Source: Sporosarcina pasteurii (GTDB lineage: Bacteria > Bacillota > Bacilli > Bacillales_A > Planococcaceae). From it: a stretch of DNA of 64,000 nucleotides. Positions 52,276-62,419 of the stretch are shown one piece after another. The stretch spans positions 3,162,001 to 3,226,000 of the forward strand of contig NZ_CP160452.1 in assembly GCF_041295575.1 (NCBI RefSeq), in the 5' to 3' direction. The translations under genes were made by a program, and so were the position numbers. Positions within the stretch are counted from its first letter, which is position 1. Each line of letters begins with the position of its first letter. The notes beneath the pieces are model-generated. The model had not been told where the DNA came from and ran no database searches. It saw only the letters and a list, made by a program, of their open reading frames with translations.

Positions 52276-52312
52276 TAAAAAGCAGTTATTCTACAAGAAT
52301 AACTGCTTTTTA
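52276..52312 (-). terminator. Terminator of the first peptide-uptake operon
   Basis: AAAAAGCAGTTATTCT / AGAATAACTGCTTTTTA; it includes the last codons of the OppF-like gene. Confidence 0.85.
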
Positions 52313-53307
52313 ACCGGTGCTCTATTTTCTTTTTGCATCGTTTCCTCATCATATAAATGACAAGCGACCGAGTGACCTTTCGTTTTTTCAATCCATCTAG
52401 GTTTTACCATCGCACAAACAGGCATTGCATAAGCACATCTCGTTCTAAATACACAACCAGACGGCGGATTGGTTGGACTCGGCAATTCGCCTTCTAACAA
52501 AATTCGCTCACGCGTTTCTTCAACGTCAGGGTCTGGAATGGGAATTGCGGAGAGTAAAGCTTCCGTATAAGGATGTAAAGGTTGCTCATACAACGCTTCA
52601 CTCGTCGTTAATTCGACAATATGCCCGAGATACATAACAGCAATACGATCTGAAATATACTTGACCATCGACAAATCATGCGCGATAAATAGATAGGTTA
52701 ATCCTTTTTCCCGCTGCAAACGTTGCAATAACTTCACCACTTGTGCTTGAACGGATACATCTAATGCTGAAATCGGTTCATCTGCAATAATAAAATCCGG
52801 GTCTAGCGCCAGCGCACGGGCAATGCCAATTCGTTGGCGCTGGCCGCCCGAAAACTCATGTGGATAGCGATTCGCATGGTCTCGGTTCAATCCGACATCT
52901 TCCAACAACTCAATAACGCGCTCTTCTATTTCTTTTTTAGAATTCAGCACCTTATGAACAATCATAGGTTCCGAAATAATCTCCAGAACTGTTAGGCGGG
53001 GATTTAACGACGCATATGGATCTTGAAAAATCATCTGCATCTTTCGTAAAAACGTTTGACGGTCTTTTTCATTCAACTCATGGATGTTTTTATCTTCATA
53101 TAAAACGTTGCCGTCTGTTTTTTCATATAAGCCTAAGATGGTTCTTCCTGCCGTCGATTTTCCACATCCTGATTCACCCACAAGACCGAATGTCTCCCCT
53201 TTATAAATATCGAAAGAAATCCCGTCAACCGCTTTTAATTGAACACCTCGGCCGACATCAAAGTAACGTTTTAAATTTTGCACAGAAAGCAACACCGATT
53301 GTTCCAT
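52291..53307 (-). CDS. oppF: Peptide ABC transporter ATP-binding protein, OppF/DppF-like
   Basis: 338 residues. Walker [10 protein letters not shown], signature [15 protein letters not shown], Walker [13 protein letters not shown], followed by the C-terminal oligopeptide-transport extension with the Cys-rich [15 protein letters not shown], likely an iron-sulfur or zinc site in this family. Last gene of the six-gene operon oppB-oppC-oppD-SBP-ldcA-oppF; pairs with OppD (56199-57224). Confidence 0.93.
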   Translation of the reverse strand: MEQSVLLSVQNLKRYFDVGRGVQLKAVDGISFDIYKGETFGLVGESGCGKSTAGRTILGLYEKTDGNVLYEDKNIHELNEKDRQTFLRKMQMIFQDPYASLNPRLTVLEIISEPMIVHKVLNSKKEIEERVIELLEDVGLNRDHANRYPHEFSGGQRQRIGIARALALDPDFIIADEPISALDVSVQAQVVKLLQRLQREKGLTYLFIAHDLSMVKYISDRIAVMYLGHIVELTTSEALYEQPLHPYTEALLSAIPIPDPDVEETRERILLEGELPSPTNPPSGCVFRTRCAYAMPVCAMVKPRWIEKTKGHSVACHLYDEETMQKENRAPVKKQLFL

Positions 53308-53417
53308 ACTCTGTCTCCTTTATTTCAACGCTTCAATTGCTTAAGGTTGAATCTGGTGATGTTCAAGCAGTGGAACTAAAACTTCAATATACGATATTTT
53401 CATGAAGACATTTCTAT

Positions 53418-54338
53418 TTATTCAACCCCAGGTAATATCGTCAATGTTTTTTCATTCGCATCTAACTTCGCTTCTACGCCAAGCGGAACGGCAAAATGTG
53501 GTTCACAATGACCTATTTTGAAACCTTTTACCACAGGTACTTGAAGCGGCTTTAAATAATGGTCAAGCACTTCATCTAACGTCAGTGTCCACTTTTTCTC
53601 CGTTTCAGTCCTTGCAAAATCACCTACGACAACACCCGCAACTTCCTTCAACTTGCCTGCCATACGTAAATGATTCAATAAGCCATCAACACGTGCAGGT
53701 TCTTCCCCAATATCTTCGATCAACAAGAGTTTCCCAGCCGTATCCACTTCAAATTTCGTCCCAATCGTACGAACAAGTAAAGATAAGTTTCCGCCGATTA
53801 ACTCTCCACGCGCAACGCCTGAAGTGATCGTTTCTAACGGAGAAATATCCTCTGTATAATGCAATTCCATCGGTTCAAATAATTGTTGGAACATTTTTTT
53901 CGATAGGTCTTCAAATGTATCTTTCCCGATATTTGGCCCAAGCATTGGCCCGTGGAATGTCACTAAGTTTGAATACAAGCCCATCGCTGTATGGAGAAAT
54001 GTAATATCGCTAAATCCCCAAAACACTTTTGGGTGTTCTTTCATAATTTGCAAGTCAATTTGATCCACAATTCGACCCGCCCCGTACCCGCCACTTGAAC
54101 AAATAATGCCATTCACTTCAGGATCTTGAAACAACGTCTCTAAATCTTCAAGACGCTCTTCGTCAGTTCCCGCCAAATAACCATTAATGTTTTTAGCATG
54201 CTTTCCAAACTTCCACTTTAGCCCCAACTCTTCAAGAAACAGCAATGACTTCACTAGTTCTTCTCTTCCTGGTGGACTCGAAGGCGACACGATGCCAATT
54301 GTATCTCCTTTTTGTAAACGTTTCGGACGAACTCTCAT
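53418..54338 (-). CDS. LD-carboxypeptidase (S66 family, LdcA/YkfA-like)
   Basis: 306 residues from ATG 54338 (TTG 54341 precedes it by one codon). S66 features: GIVSPSSPPGREE near the N-terminus, ICSSGGYGAGRI, the nucleophile elbow WGFSDITFLH, the Glu region LLLIEDIGEEPARVD, and the late His in KIGHCEPHFAVPLG. S66 enzymes remove D-Ala from the tetrapeptide of recycled murein, or hydrolyse microcin-type conjugates. Placement within a peptide-uptake operon parallels ykfA next to dpp in B. subtilis and points to murein peptide recovery. Confidence 0.88.
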   Translation of the reverse strand: MRVRPKRLQKGDTIGIVSPSSPPGREELVKSLLFLEELGLKWKFGKHAKNINGYLAGTDEERLEDLETLFQDPEVNGIICSSGGYGAGRIVDQIDLQIMKEHPKVFWGFSDITFLHTAMGLYSNLVTFHGPMLGPNIGKDTFEDLSKKMFQQLFEPMELHYTEDISPLETITSGVARGELIGGNLSLLVRTIGTKFEVDTAGKLLLIEDIGEEPARVDGLLNHLRMAGKLKEVAGVVVGDFARTETEKKWTLTLDEVLDHYLKPLQVPVVKGFKIGHCEPHFAVPLGVEAKLDANEKTLTILPGVE

Positions 54339-54495
54339 CAACTATTCACTTTCCTTCCTAACTTTTGTTCTACATTCAATCTACCATATCATTACGACAT
54401 CTGGCGCGATGATTCTTTAATGAAGAGAAAATGAACGTAAAAAGATATGCTTTAAAGGAGGCCGCTATTCGCCGCCCCCGTTTACGATCCCCGTC

Positions 54496-56151
54496 TTACT
54501 TTTTATCTGCCTTCTTCAAATCAATATACCCAACTGGGTGGCGCAAAATATTTTCAACACCTGGCTTTTCAAGCGTTACCGCATTGTAGTAGTACAGCGG
54601 GAAGACTGGCATTTCTTCCATTAATAATCGATCAGCTTGCACAAGTAAATCCCATCTCTTTTCTTCGTCCACTTCATTTTTCGCTTTATGAATTAATTCA
54701 TCATACTCCGCATTTGACCAAGTCGTCCGATTCATTGGCGAATCGGTGATGAAACTTTCAAGCGCATTGACTGGATCCGCATAGTCTTGTAAAAATGAAG
54801 AACGAGAAAACTGATATTTATGTTCTTTCTGTTCTGCTAAAAATACAGACCCTTCCACATTTTGAAGCTCTATTTCGACACCTAGCACTTCTTTAAACTT
54901 CGCTTGTAGTGCCACCGCAATATTTTGGTGAGATTCACTTGTTGAATATGTTAACGTAACGGTTGGAAGTTCATCATACCCCTCTTCTTCCATTCCCTCC
55001 GCTAATAATTTTTTCGCTTCGTCTGGTGAGAACTCTACAAGCTTTCCTGCTGTATCCCTAAATTCTTTTCCATCTGGCCCGATAAATCCATAGGACACAA
55101 AACCATGTGCCGGCTTTTCATTATTTTTCGTAATGTACTCAACAATTTCTTCTTGATTAACCGCAAGCCCAAATGCTCTTCTGATTTTTTTATTCGTAAA
55201 CGGCTCCATCGATGTATTAAATCGGAAGAAATAAAGTCCCGCTTGATCATCGATACGAAGCTCATCGCTATCTGCCAGTTGTTCAGATAACTCAGCAGGT
55301 ACGCCCGATACGTCTAATTCTCCTGCTTCATACATTTGATATTCCGTCGTTGAATCAATCACCATTGCCCATTCAATACGGTCTAGATTCACAACGTCGG
55401 CATCCCAGTAATGTTCATTTTTCTCAAAAGCAAAACTCACATCATGGTCCCATTCGACAAGTTTGAAAGGGCCGTTTCCGACAAATGTTTCTGCCTCTGT
55501 ATGCCACTTTGGATTCTCAGTTGCCACTTTTTCATTCACCGGGAAAAAACTTGGGTTCGTAATAATATTTAAAAATGACTCCGTTGGTGCTGTCAAAACA
55601 ACTTCAAAAGTACGTTCATCGACTGCTTTCACCGCAACATCTTCTTCGGCACCTTCCCCATTATTGTAGGCTTCTGCCCCTTCAATAAAATACGCTAAAA
55701 ATGCGGCTGGAGAAGCCGTTTCAGGATTTAACATATGAAGCCAACCGTAGACAAAATCACCTGCAACGACCGGGTCGCCATTTGACCACTTCGCATCTTC
55801 ACGGATCGTAAATGTATACGTTAATCCGTCATCGGAAATATCAATTTTCTCTGCCGTTGCTTCTTCTGCTATATGGTCCTCTGAAAGGCGCGTCAATCCT
55901 TCCATTAAATTGTTTAATGGACTCCACGAAACGGCATTAAAACCAACTGACGGATCAAACGAAGTCGGTTCATCTCCGTTATTCAAATAGAGAACCTTCT
56001 TATCCGTCTTTTCATCGGTTGCCTCTTCCGTCTCTTCTGTTTCCTCGCCTTCCTTTTGCGGCTCCTTTCCAGCTTCTTCATTCGCCGTACAAGCGATGAG
56101 TGCAATTGCCATCAAAGCAACAATGAGTAACATCCACCATTTTTTCAACAC
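54496..56151 (-). CDS. Peptide ABC transporter substrate-binding lipoprotein (OppA/DppE family)
   Basis: 551 residues. Lipoprotein signal with lipobox LIAC near residue 20, then an acidic linker rich in E/K/T. SBP_bac_5 family segments: TFDPSVGFNAVSW, NGDPVVAGDFVYGW, and VFPLYYYNAVTLEKPGV at the end. Exposed outside the membrane, it hands peptides to OppB/OppC. Given ldcA next to it, murein-derived peptides are a plausible ligand (inference). Confidence 0.92.
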   Translation of the reverse strand: MLKKWWMLLIVALMAIALIACTANEEAGKEPQKEGEETEETEEATDEKTDKKVLYLNNGDEPTSFDPSVGFNAVSWSPLNNLMEGLTRLSEDHIAEEATAEKIDISDDGLTYTFTIREDAKWSNGDPVVAGDFVYGWLHMLNPETASPAAFLAYFIEGAEAYNNGEGAEEDVAVKAVDERTFEVVLTAPTESFLNIITNPSFFPVNEKVATENPKWHTEAETFVGNGPFKLVEWDHDVSFAFEKNEHYWDADVVNLDRIEWAMVIDSTTEYQMYEAGELDVSGVPAELSEQLADSDELRIDDQAGLYFFRFNTSMEPFTNKKIRRAFGLAVNQEEIVEYITKNNEKPAHGFVSYGFIGPDGKEFRDTAGKLVEFSPDEAKKLLAEGMEEEGYDELPTVTLTYSTSESHQNIAVALQAKFKEVLGVEIELQNVEGSVFLAEQKEHKYQFSRSSFLQDYADPVNALESFITDSPMNRTTWSNAEYDELIHKAKNEVDEEKRWDLLVQADRLLMEEMPVFPLYYYNAVTLEKPGVENILRHPVGYIDLKKADKK

Positions 56152-56198
56152 AAACTCCCCCTTTATTTATAAACAGCACTTTCATGCGACATACCTAA

Positions 56199-57224
56199 TT
56201 ATCCTTGCATCTGAATGGCTCGTTCATCTTGTAGCCAACAGTTTACTATGTGGTCGTTCGTCAAATGCGTGTCTGTTGGATACACTAAGTCACACACTTC
56301 CATTGCAAACGGACATCTAGCTGTGAATGAACAACCACTTGGCGGTGAAAATAAATCCGGCGGTGTCCCTTCTATTGGTTCTAGCTCTTCATCTTTTAAA
56401 TCTAAGCGAGGAACAGAGTTTAATAGGCCCTTTGTATAAGGGTGTTGCGGATGATAAAAAATTTCTCGCTTTAATCCAATCTCAATGATTCTCCCCGCAT
56501 ACATCACCGCAATTCGGTCAGCAATTTTTGCAACGACACCAAGATCATGCGTGATTAATATAATTGAAACGCCCGTCTTTTCTTGAATCTCTTCAAATAG
56601 CTCCAAGATTTGTGCCTGGATTGTCACATCGAGCGCCGTTGTCGGTTCATCTGCAATGAGCAGTTTTGGCTCACAAATTAACGCAATGGCTATGACAATC
56701 CTTTGACGCATCCCCCCTGAAAACTGATGCGGATACTGATTTAACCTTTCTTCAGCACTTGGAATGCCTACAAGTTCCAACATATCTATCGCTTTTTTCT
56801 TCGCGTCCAATTTGGATAGTTTATAATGGGTGCGCACCCCTTCGATTAACTGCTCTCCTATTTTCAAAGTCGGATTTAGTGCAGTCATCGGGTCCTGAAA
56901 AATCATCGAGATGTCTACCCCTTGAATCTTCCTTAATTGGGTTTTATTTAACTTTGTCATATCGTGTTCTTGAAAAATGACTTGGCCCGCTTTAATTTTC
57001 CCGGCCGGTTCAGGAATTAACCCCATAATTGCGTTCGCCGTTACACTTTTTCCACACCCTGACTCCCCAACGATTGCAAGGGTTTCTCCTTTATCTAAAT
57101 CAAATGTAACACCACGAACCGCCTGAACTTCTCCACCAAATGTTGTAAATGCAACGTGCAAATTCTGAACGGAAAGCATCTTCTCACTTTCCTTATCCAT
57201 GTGATTTATTCGTTTAGCCAACAT
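56199..57224 (-). CDS. oppD: Peptide ABC transporter ATP-binding protein, OppD/DppD-like
   Basis: About 341 residues from ATG 57224, which follows GGAGGTGAGC; the frame is open from GTG 57230 (a 4-base GTGA overlap with the oppC stop) and an internal ATG 57176 with AAGGAAAG is also possible. Walker [10 protein letters not shown], signature FSGGMRQRIVIAIAL, Walker B LIADEPTTALDV, and the C-terminal GCSFTARCPFAMEVC cluster. Confidence 0.93.
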   Translation of the reverse strand: MLAKRINHMDKESEKMLSVQNLHVAFTTFGGEVQAVRGVTFDLDKGETLAIVGESGCGKSVTANAIMGLIPEPAGKIKAGQVIFQEHDMTKLNKTQLRKIQGVDISMIFQDPMTALNPTLKIGEQLIEGVRTHYKLSKLDAKKKAIDMLELVGIPSAEERLNQYPHQFSGGMRQRIVIAIALICEPKLLIADEPTTALDVTIQAQILELFEEIQEKTGVSIILITHDLGVVAKIADRIAVMYAGRIIEIGLKREIFYHPQHPYTKGLLNSVPRLDLKDEELEPIEGTPPDLFSPPSGCSFTARCPFAMEVCDLVYPTDTHLTNDHIVNCWLQDERAIQMQG

Positions 57225-57226
57225 GC

Positions 57227-58180
57227 TCACCTCCTTAATTTCGGATCCAGTGCATCTTGCATGCCATCGCCGAGCACATTAAACGCAAACATCGTCATTG
57301 AGATGAAAAATGCCGGGAAAAATAAACGCCACCAATGTCCTGATAAAATAACAGGCAAAGCATCATTGGCCATTACTCCCCAACTGGCAAAAGGGGCTTG
57401 TATCCCTAGTCCAAGAAAACTTAAAAATGCTTCCGCAAAAATAGCACTCGGGACAGTTAATGTCATTTGAACGATAATTGGCCCCATTGTATTAGGGAGT
57501 AAATGCTTTCGAATAATTCTCGGCGTTGACGCCCCGTATGACTTTGTAGCGGTGATAAACTCATAATTTTTAATTTGCAAAACTTGCCCTCTTACAATAC
57601 GTGCCATGCCAACCCAACCAGTAATCGTTAAGGCAATTATAATTGTCGTTAGGCTTGGCCCCATCACGACTAACAATAATATGACAACAAGCAAATGCGG
57701 AAGACCATATAAAACTTCAATAATCCGCATCATAATCGTATCGGTCAATCCACCCTTATATCCGCTAATGCCGCCGTAAATAATGCCAATAAAAAAGTCG
57801 ATTAGCGCTGCCATCACACCTACAAACAACGAAATCCTAGCTCCGTACCATGTTCGTGTGAAAACGTCTCTGCCCATTTCATCGGTCCCAAACCAATGGG
57901 TTGCTGATGGAGGTAAGTTTTGGTTCGGTAAATTCATTTCTGTAACGGAGTGAGGCGATAAAATCGGACCAAACACTGCAAAAAGTGTCAAAAGGGATAG
58001 AAAAAATAATCCCGTCATCGCAAGTTTATTTTTCCGTAGTCGTTGCCATGCATCGCGCCAATAAGAGATAGAGGGACGAACTACCGACTCGGCTTGATGC
58101 CTCTCCCTTTTAAGTGGTTTAAACCATTCGTCCTGAACACTTTTACGGGTTCCAAACTCTTGTCCACTTTTAGTCATCAC
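57227..58180 (-). CDS. oppC: Peptide ABC transporter permease, OppC-like
   Basis: 317 residues, N-terminal cytoplasmic tail of about 45 residues, then six membrane segments. The HWFGTDEMGRDVFTRTWYGAR segment and the EAA loop (ATKSYGASTPRIIRKHLLPN) are typical of OppC/DppC. The start overlaps the end of oppB by 4 bases. Confidence 0.93.
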   Translation of the reverse strand: MMTKSGQEFGTRKSVQDEWFKPLKRERHQAESVVRPSISYWRDAWQRLRKNKLAMTGLFFLSLLTLFAVFGPILSPHSVTEMNLPNQNLPPSATHWFGTDEMGRDVFTRTWYGARISLFVGVMAALIDFFIGIIYGGISGYKGGLTDTIMMRIIEVLYGLPHLLVVILLLVVMGPSLTTIIIALTITGWVGMARIVRGQVLQIKNYEFITATKSYGASTPRIIRKHLLPNTMGPIIVQMTLTVPSAIFAEAFLSFLGLGIQAPFASWGVMANDALPVILSGHWWRLFFPAFFISMTMFAFNVLGDGMQDALDPKLRR

Positions 58181-59112
58181 ACATCCCCCTCCTTCTTATG
58201 CAATTTAATCCGCGGATCAAGAAAACCGTAGACAATGTCAACAAGGAATAGCATAAAAACAAGAAAAGCACTATAAAAAACAGTTGTCCCCATAATCACT
58301 GGATAATCTCGATTATTAATACTGTCTACGAAATACTTTCCCATCCCCGGAATTGCAAGGATTTTCTCTATCACAAAAGTTCCTGTTAAAATCCCTGCAA
58401 GCATCGTTCCCATAATTGTCACGACAGGCATTAACGCATTTCGTAAGGCATGTCTAGTTACGATTCGAAACGGTGAAAGCCCTTTTGCACGTGCCATTTT
58501 AATATAATCTTGGGTTAACACTTCCAACATACTAGACCTCGTTAAACGTGCGATAATGGCTGTCGGTCCTGTCGCAAGTGCAAAAGTCGGTAAAATCATA
58601 TGCAACGGACTGCTCCAAGTAGCTGGGGGAAGCAATTGCCAATCGACCGCAACCTTTTGAATTAACAATGTTGCAAGTACAAAGTTCGGGACGGAAATAC
58701 CAATGACAGCAAAGGTCATTGCTGAATAATCAATGATGCCATTATGCCGCAGTGCAGCAAATGTCCCTAGTATTACCCCGGAAATAATTGCAACGAGAAT
58801 GGTCACGAGGCCAAGCTCCAATGAAATTGGAAATCCCCGCGCAAGCAAACTATTCACCGTCTCATTTGGTTTTTTAATAGAAGGCCCAAAGTCAAACGTT
58901 GCAATCGATTTTAAGTAATTTACATATTGCACAGAGACTGGCTGATCTAGTTTATAAAATCGTTCTAAGTTTTCCTGGATAGCTGGATTCGAAGTTCGCT
59001 CCTCATCAAACGGTGAACCTGGAATCTTATGCATTAAAAAAAATGTCAATGTGGCAACGATAAGGATTGTAATAATCATCATAAAAAAACGTTTTAGTAT
59101 GTATAATACCAT
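58177..59112 (-). CDS. oppB: Peptide ABC transporter permease, OppB-like
   Basis: 311 residues, six membrane segments; LTFFLMHKIPGSPF near the N-terminus, the EAA loop MARAKGLSPFRIVTRHALRNA, and the C-terminal MGTTVFYSAFLVFMLFLVDIVYGFLDPRI are OppB/DppB hallmarks. First gene of the operon. The promoter must lie in the 400-base repeat-bearing region upstream; no clear one was found. Confidence 0.93.
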   Translation of the reverse strand: MVLYILKRFFMMIITILIVATLTFFLMHKIPGSPFDEERTSNPAIQENLERFYKLDQPVSVQYVNYLKSIATFDFGPSIKKPNETVNSLLARGFPISLELGLVTILVAIISGVILGTFAALRHNGIIDYSAMTFAVIGISVPNFVLATLLIQKVAVDWQLLPPATWSSPLHMILPTFALATGPTAIIARLTRSSMLEVLTQDYIKMARAKGLSPFRIVTRHALRNALMPVVTIMGTMLAGILTGTFVIEKILAIPGMGKYFVDSINNRDYPVIMGTTVFYSAFLVFMLFLVDIVYGFLDPRIKLHKKEGDV

Positions 59113-59264
59113 TCAGCGACCCCTCCTCATTCATGCATTTTGCATCTATTAGATAACAAACGCTTACAGCCAACCTCGAACAACCTATCGATCTCTCATA
59201 GGACATAGTCTATGTGAACGTAGTTAGTTTTATGCAATTTAGTAGCATAGATTGGTTGGTAGAG

Positions 59265-59435
59265 GGAGTTTGAACGAACGAGTGGGGAATTCAGAATGGC
59301 GAGGGCGGAATTTATGTGGACGAGAGAGGAATTCAAAACCAAGAGCGGAGTTCAAATGACCAGGAGAGGGATTCAGAACGGCCGGGGCGGAATTCAAATG
59401 GTCGAGAGAGTAATTCTCCCGCATGCCGAATTTTA
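59265..59435. repeat. Degenerate ~21-nt tandem repeat array (GCGGAATTCAA type), second site
   Basis: Seven or so units of about 21 bases in the gap between the two peptide-uptake operons: GAGTGGGGAATTCAGAATGGC, GAGGGCGGAATTTATGTGGAC, GAGAGAGGAATTCAAAACCAA, GAGCGGAGTTCAAATGACCAG, GAGAGGGATTCAGAACGG, GGGCGGAATTCAAATGGTC. Same core as the array at 46046-46215. Confidence 0.72.
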
Positions 59436-59452
59436 AAATTACAAGTAACTAA

Positions 59453-59511
59453 AAAAAGCCGTAACACACAAGTCAGCATGTAGCCAACTCGCATATTACG
59501 ACTTAACCAAT
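59453..59511 (-). terminator. Terminator of the second peptide-uptake operon
   Basis: On the minus strand GTCGTAA ... TTACGGC (one G-T pair) enclosing a small inner hairpin GTTGGC/GCTGAC, followed by seven T. Confidence 0.6.
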
Positions 59512-59517
59512 TACTAC

Positions 59518-61347
59518 TTACTTTTTAAAACCAATTTCATGTCTATAGAAATTGTCATCACGATCGATTGTGTAATTTAATAGGTTTTCGTTCACTGGTA
59601 CTAGTACAGCACGGTATAATGTAGGGAACACTGGAATTTCTTCCACCATTAATTGTTGCCACTCTTTATACACGTTTTGACGGAATTCTACGTCAAATGC
59701 TTCATCAGAAACACCTTTTTCTAGTAGTTCAGTGTTTTTCTCGTTCACATAACGTGGGAAGTTAAACATTGCTTTTGGTCCGTATAATCCTGTTGGGTCA
59801 ACGTCTGATCCTACTGACCAAGCGCCCATATACACGTCTACTTCAGGATCATCATTACCGCCATTACCAACGCGGTCATAGAATGTGTTGAATTCTTGTA
59901 AACGTCCGTCTAATAACTCAATGTCAAGTCCGATATCTCTCCATGATTGGATATAGTAGTTTGCGATTGGCTCCGCAACTTCTCCACCCGACATCGAAGC
60001 GAAATTCAATTTCAGTTCATTGCCGTCTGGATCTTCTACGAATCCATCTCCGTCTGTATCGACATATCCTGCATCAGTTAAGATTTCAATTGCTTTTTCT
60101 TTATCGTACTTCGGTGCTTCAATTGTTGCATCGTGGAAGTTCGCATGAGATGGTGCAATCAGTGTAGTACCCGCCCAACGCAATCCTTGATAGAAATTTT
60201 CTCCTACTGCATCATTATCTACCGCATACCACATTGCTTTACGTAACGCTACATCACTTACTTTTGACTCTTCAGGTTTATAAACAACTTGGGCATTTTC
60301 TTTATCCCATGTACCAAATTTAAATCCGATATAAGTATATGCGTTATCGACATCGCCAAGGAATTTTACACCTTCCATGTCTTTGTTCGTTTCATACTGA
60401 TCTGCTGGGAATGCATCGACAACATCGATTTTTCCAGAAGAAAGTTCGTTTGCAACGACTGATGGATCGACTACTTTTAACACAACTTCATCTAGCTTTG
60501 GTGCACCTTGCCAGTAATCTTCGTTTTTAGAATAAACGACCGACTCACCTGGTACAATGCTTTCAACTTTAAATGGTCCCATTCCGATTGGATTTTTACG
60601 AACTGCATCAGAAGAAGACATATCTGCTACTGCGATATCTTTAAAAATATGTTTTGGCATTGCATATGTCCAGATTCCACCCGCAAGTAATGATGGTGTT
60701 GGATTTGTATACGTGATTTCTAGTGTTTTTTCATCTACAACCTTAATACCCGAAATCTCTTCAGCTTCACCAGCGTTGTATGCTTCCATACCTTCAATCA
60801 CTGTGAAATCAGAACCATAACGTGGACCATCATAGTCAGCATGTCCAATGACTTCATATGAAAATGCCCAGTCTTCTGCTTTAACAGGCTCCCCGTCATG
60901 CCAGTTTACATTATCACCAATTTTGAACGTAAATACTTTGTAATCGTCCGAATGCTCAAAAGTTGCTGCTCCGTCTTGTGTATACTGGAAGTCCTCATCA
61001 ATACTAAGTAAACTTTCATCAAACCACTCGATTACTTCCGCATCTGGTGCACCAGCATAGAAGTTAAAGTTAAGCGTACCTTCAAATGGTGTATCAGATA
61101 CTAGACCAAAGTTTAACGTTCCACCTTCTTCAACTTCTCCAGTTTCCGAACGCGTGTCGAAAGCGGAAATTGGTGAATCAGCTACTGCGTCTTCGCCAGC
61201 ATCTTCTCCTGCGCCTTCTTTTTGTTCTGTTTTACCTTCTTCCTTCTCTTTGCCCGCGTCTTTTTGATCATCGCCGCCACTACATGCAGCTAACGCCAAT
61301 ACTAACACTAACATGAGTGCTAACAACGCTTTACTGAAATTCTTCAT
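59518..61347 (-). CDS. Peptide ABC transporter substrate-binding lipoprotein (OppA/AppA family)
   Basis: 609 residues. Signal peptide with lipobox LAAC near residue 21, followed by a linker rich in K/E/G/D. SBP_bac_5 segments NWHDGEPVKAEDWAFSYEVIG and YSKNEDYWQGAPKLDEV. Around residue 429-441 the loop DTDGDGFVEDPDG has the wording of a calcium-binding EF-hand-like loop, which occurs in some large Gram-positive peptide binders. Last gene of the operon ATPase(s)-oppB-oppC-SBP. Confidence 0.92.
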   Translation of the reverse strand: MKNFSKALLALMLVLVLALAACSGGDDQKDAGKEKEEGKTEQKEGAGEDAGEDAVADSPISAFDTRSETGEVEEGGTLNFGLVSDTPFEGTLNFNFYAGAPDAEVIEWFDESLLSIDEDFQYTQDGAATFEHSDDYKVFTFKIGDNVNWHDGEPVKAEDWAFSYEVIGHADYDGPRYGSDFTVIEGMEAYNAGEAEEISGIKVVDEKTLEITYTNPTPSLLAGGIWTYAMPKHIFKDIAVADMSSSDAVRKNPIGMGPFKVESIVPGESVVYSKNEDYWQGAPKLDEVVLKVVDPSVVANELSSGKIDVVDAFPADQYETNKDMEGVKFLGDVDNAYTYIGFKFGTWDKENAQVVYKPEESKVSDVALRKAMWYAVDNDAVGENFYQGLRWAGTTLIAPSHANFHDATIEAPKYDKEKAIEILTDAGYVDTDGDGFVEDPDGNELKLNFASMSGGEVAEPIANYYIQSWRDIGLDIELLDGRLQEFNTFYDRVGNGGNDDPEVDVYMGAWSVGSDVDPTGLYGPKAMFNFPRYVNEKNTELLEKGVSDEAFDVEFRQNVYKEWQQLMVEEIPVFPTLYRAVLVPVNENLLNYTIDRDDNFYRHEIGFKK

Positions 61348-61480
61348 TTATGAACTCCCCCTTCTTATAATTTTTACCTTGATTCGTTTACCAATGCTCT
61401 ACAGCTATGTTGAAGCTCTAGTGCACCACCTCCTCAAAGTGATTTGTGATGTGATTTTGACCCTTTGTTGAATGCCACGA

Positions 61481-62392
61481 TTAACCTCTTCTTTGTCTAG
61501 CATCTGTTGCTCGTTTCATCGCTTCTCCAACATTTCGCACTGCTAACATTAAAACCAAAATGAGCAGCGCTGCCGGTAACCAAATCCACCATCTATGTTC
61601 CAATACTTGTGGATTTCGCGCATAACTTAATAATGTCCCTAAACTCGGCGTAGATTCAGGAAATCCAAAACCTAAAAACGATAGGCCGGATTCAATCCCA
61701 ATATTCGCTGCTAAATTCAAAGTCATCGTCACAATAATTAAAGAACTTAAGTTTGGCAATAGTTGCGTAAACATAATCTTAATATGTGATGAGCCCAATG
61801 TTTTAGACGCTTGAATATAATCTAACTCCGCTTCTTGTAAGGCTCTAGAACGAATAAGCCGGGTGATTCCCATCCATAAAAACAACGTCATAATTAATGA
61901 AAATGACATTATGCTATACTTTGGAACAATCGCAACAAAAACGATAACAATCATTAAAAATGGTAATACCATAAAAAAGTCGACAACGCGCATCATAATA
62001 TTATCGACCGTGCCACCGAAATAACCTGAAATAATTCCGACAACAATACCGATAAAACCACTCATTAACGTGACTAAAATCCCAATGGACAATGAGTTTT
62101 TCGTACCGATAATTAATTGTCCAAATACATCACGTCCACCGTAATCTGTTCCAAGCCAATATTCACTTGAAGGTGCTTCATTAATTGCAAACAAGTCTAC
62201 CTTTACAATTTCATCTTGGTTTAAAAAGAGTGAAATCCCATAAACAAATGCCGCGATTAAAATTAAAAGCACTAACGATGTTAACGCCAATTTATCTTTC
62301 AATAATTCACGCCAGATGACTCTTAAACCACTTGGACTTTCTTCGAGTTGCTCTTCAGTCTCTATATTTACACTTGATTGATTTGTTTTCAT
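61481..62392 (-). CDS. Peptide ABC transporter permease, AppC/OppC-like
   Basis: 303 residues, six membrane segments after a short N-terminal tail. YWLGTDYGGRDVFGQLIIGTK and the EAA loop (ASKTLGSSHIKIMFTQLLPNL) are present. 27 bases behind the OppB-like gene. Confidence 0.92.
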   Translation of the reverse strand: MKTNQSSVNIETEEQLEESPSGLRVIWRELLKDKLALTSLVLLILIAAFVYGISLFLNQDEIVKVDLFAINEAPSSEYWLGTDYGGRDVFGQLIIGTKNSLSIGILVTLMSGFIGIVVGIISGYFGGTVDNIMMRVVDFFMVLPFLMIVIVFVAIVPKYSIMSFSLIMTLFLWMGITRLIRSRALQEAELDYIQASKTLGSSHIKIMFTQLLPNLSSLIIVTMTLNLAANIGIESGLSFLGFGFPESTPSLGTLLSYARNPQVLEHRWWIWLPAALLILVLMLAVRNVGEAMKRATDARQRRG

Positions 62393-62419
62393 TTCATTTC
62401 ACCTCTTTTTGAGCATGTA

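Noticed and set aside
52041..52391. Open frame of 116 codons on the minus strand over the repeat array
   Set aside because: It runs through the oppF terminator and overlaps the oppF end; the heptad-like pattern is explained by the 21-nt repeat units.
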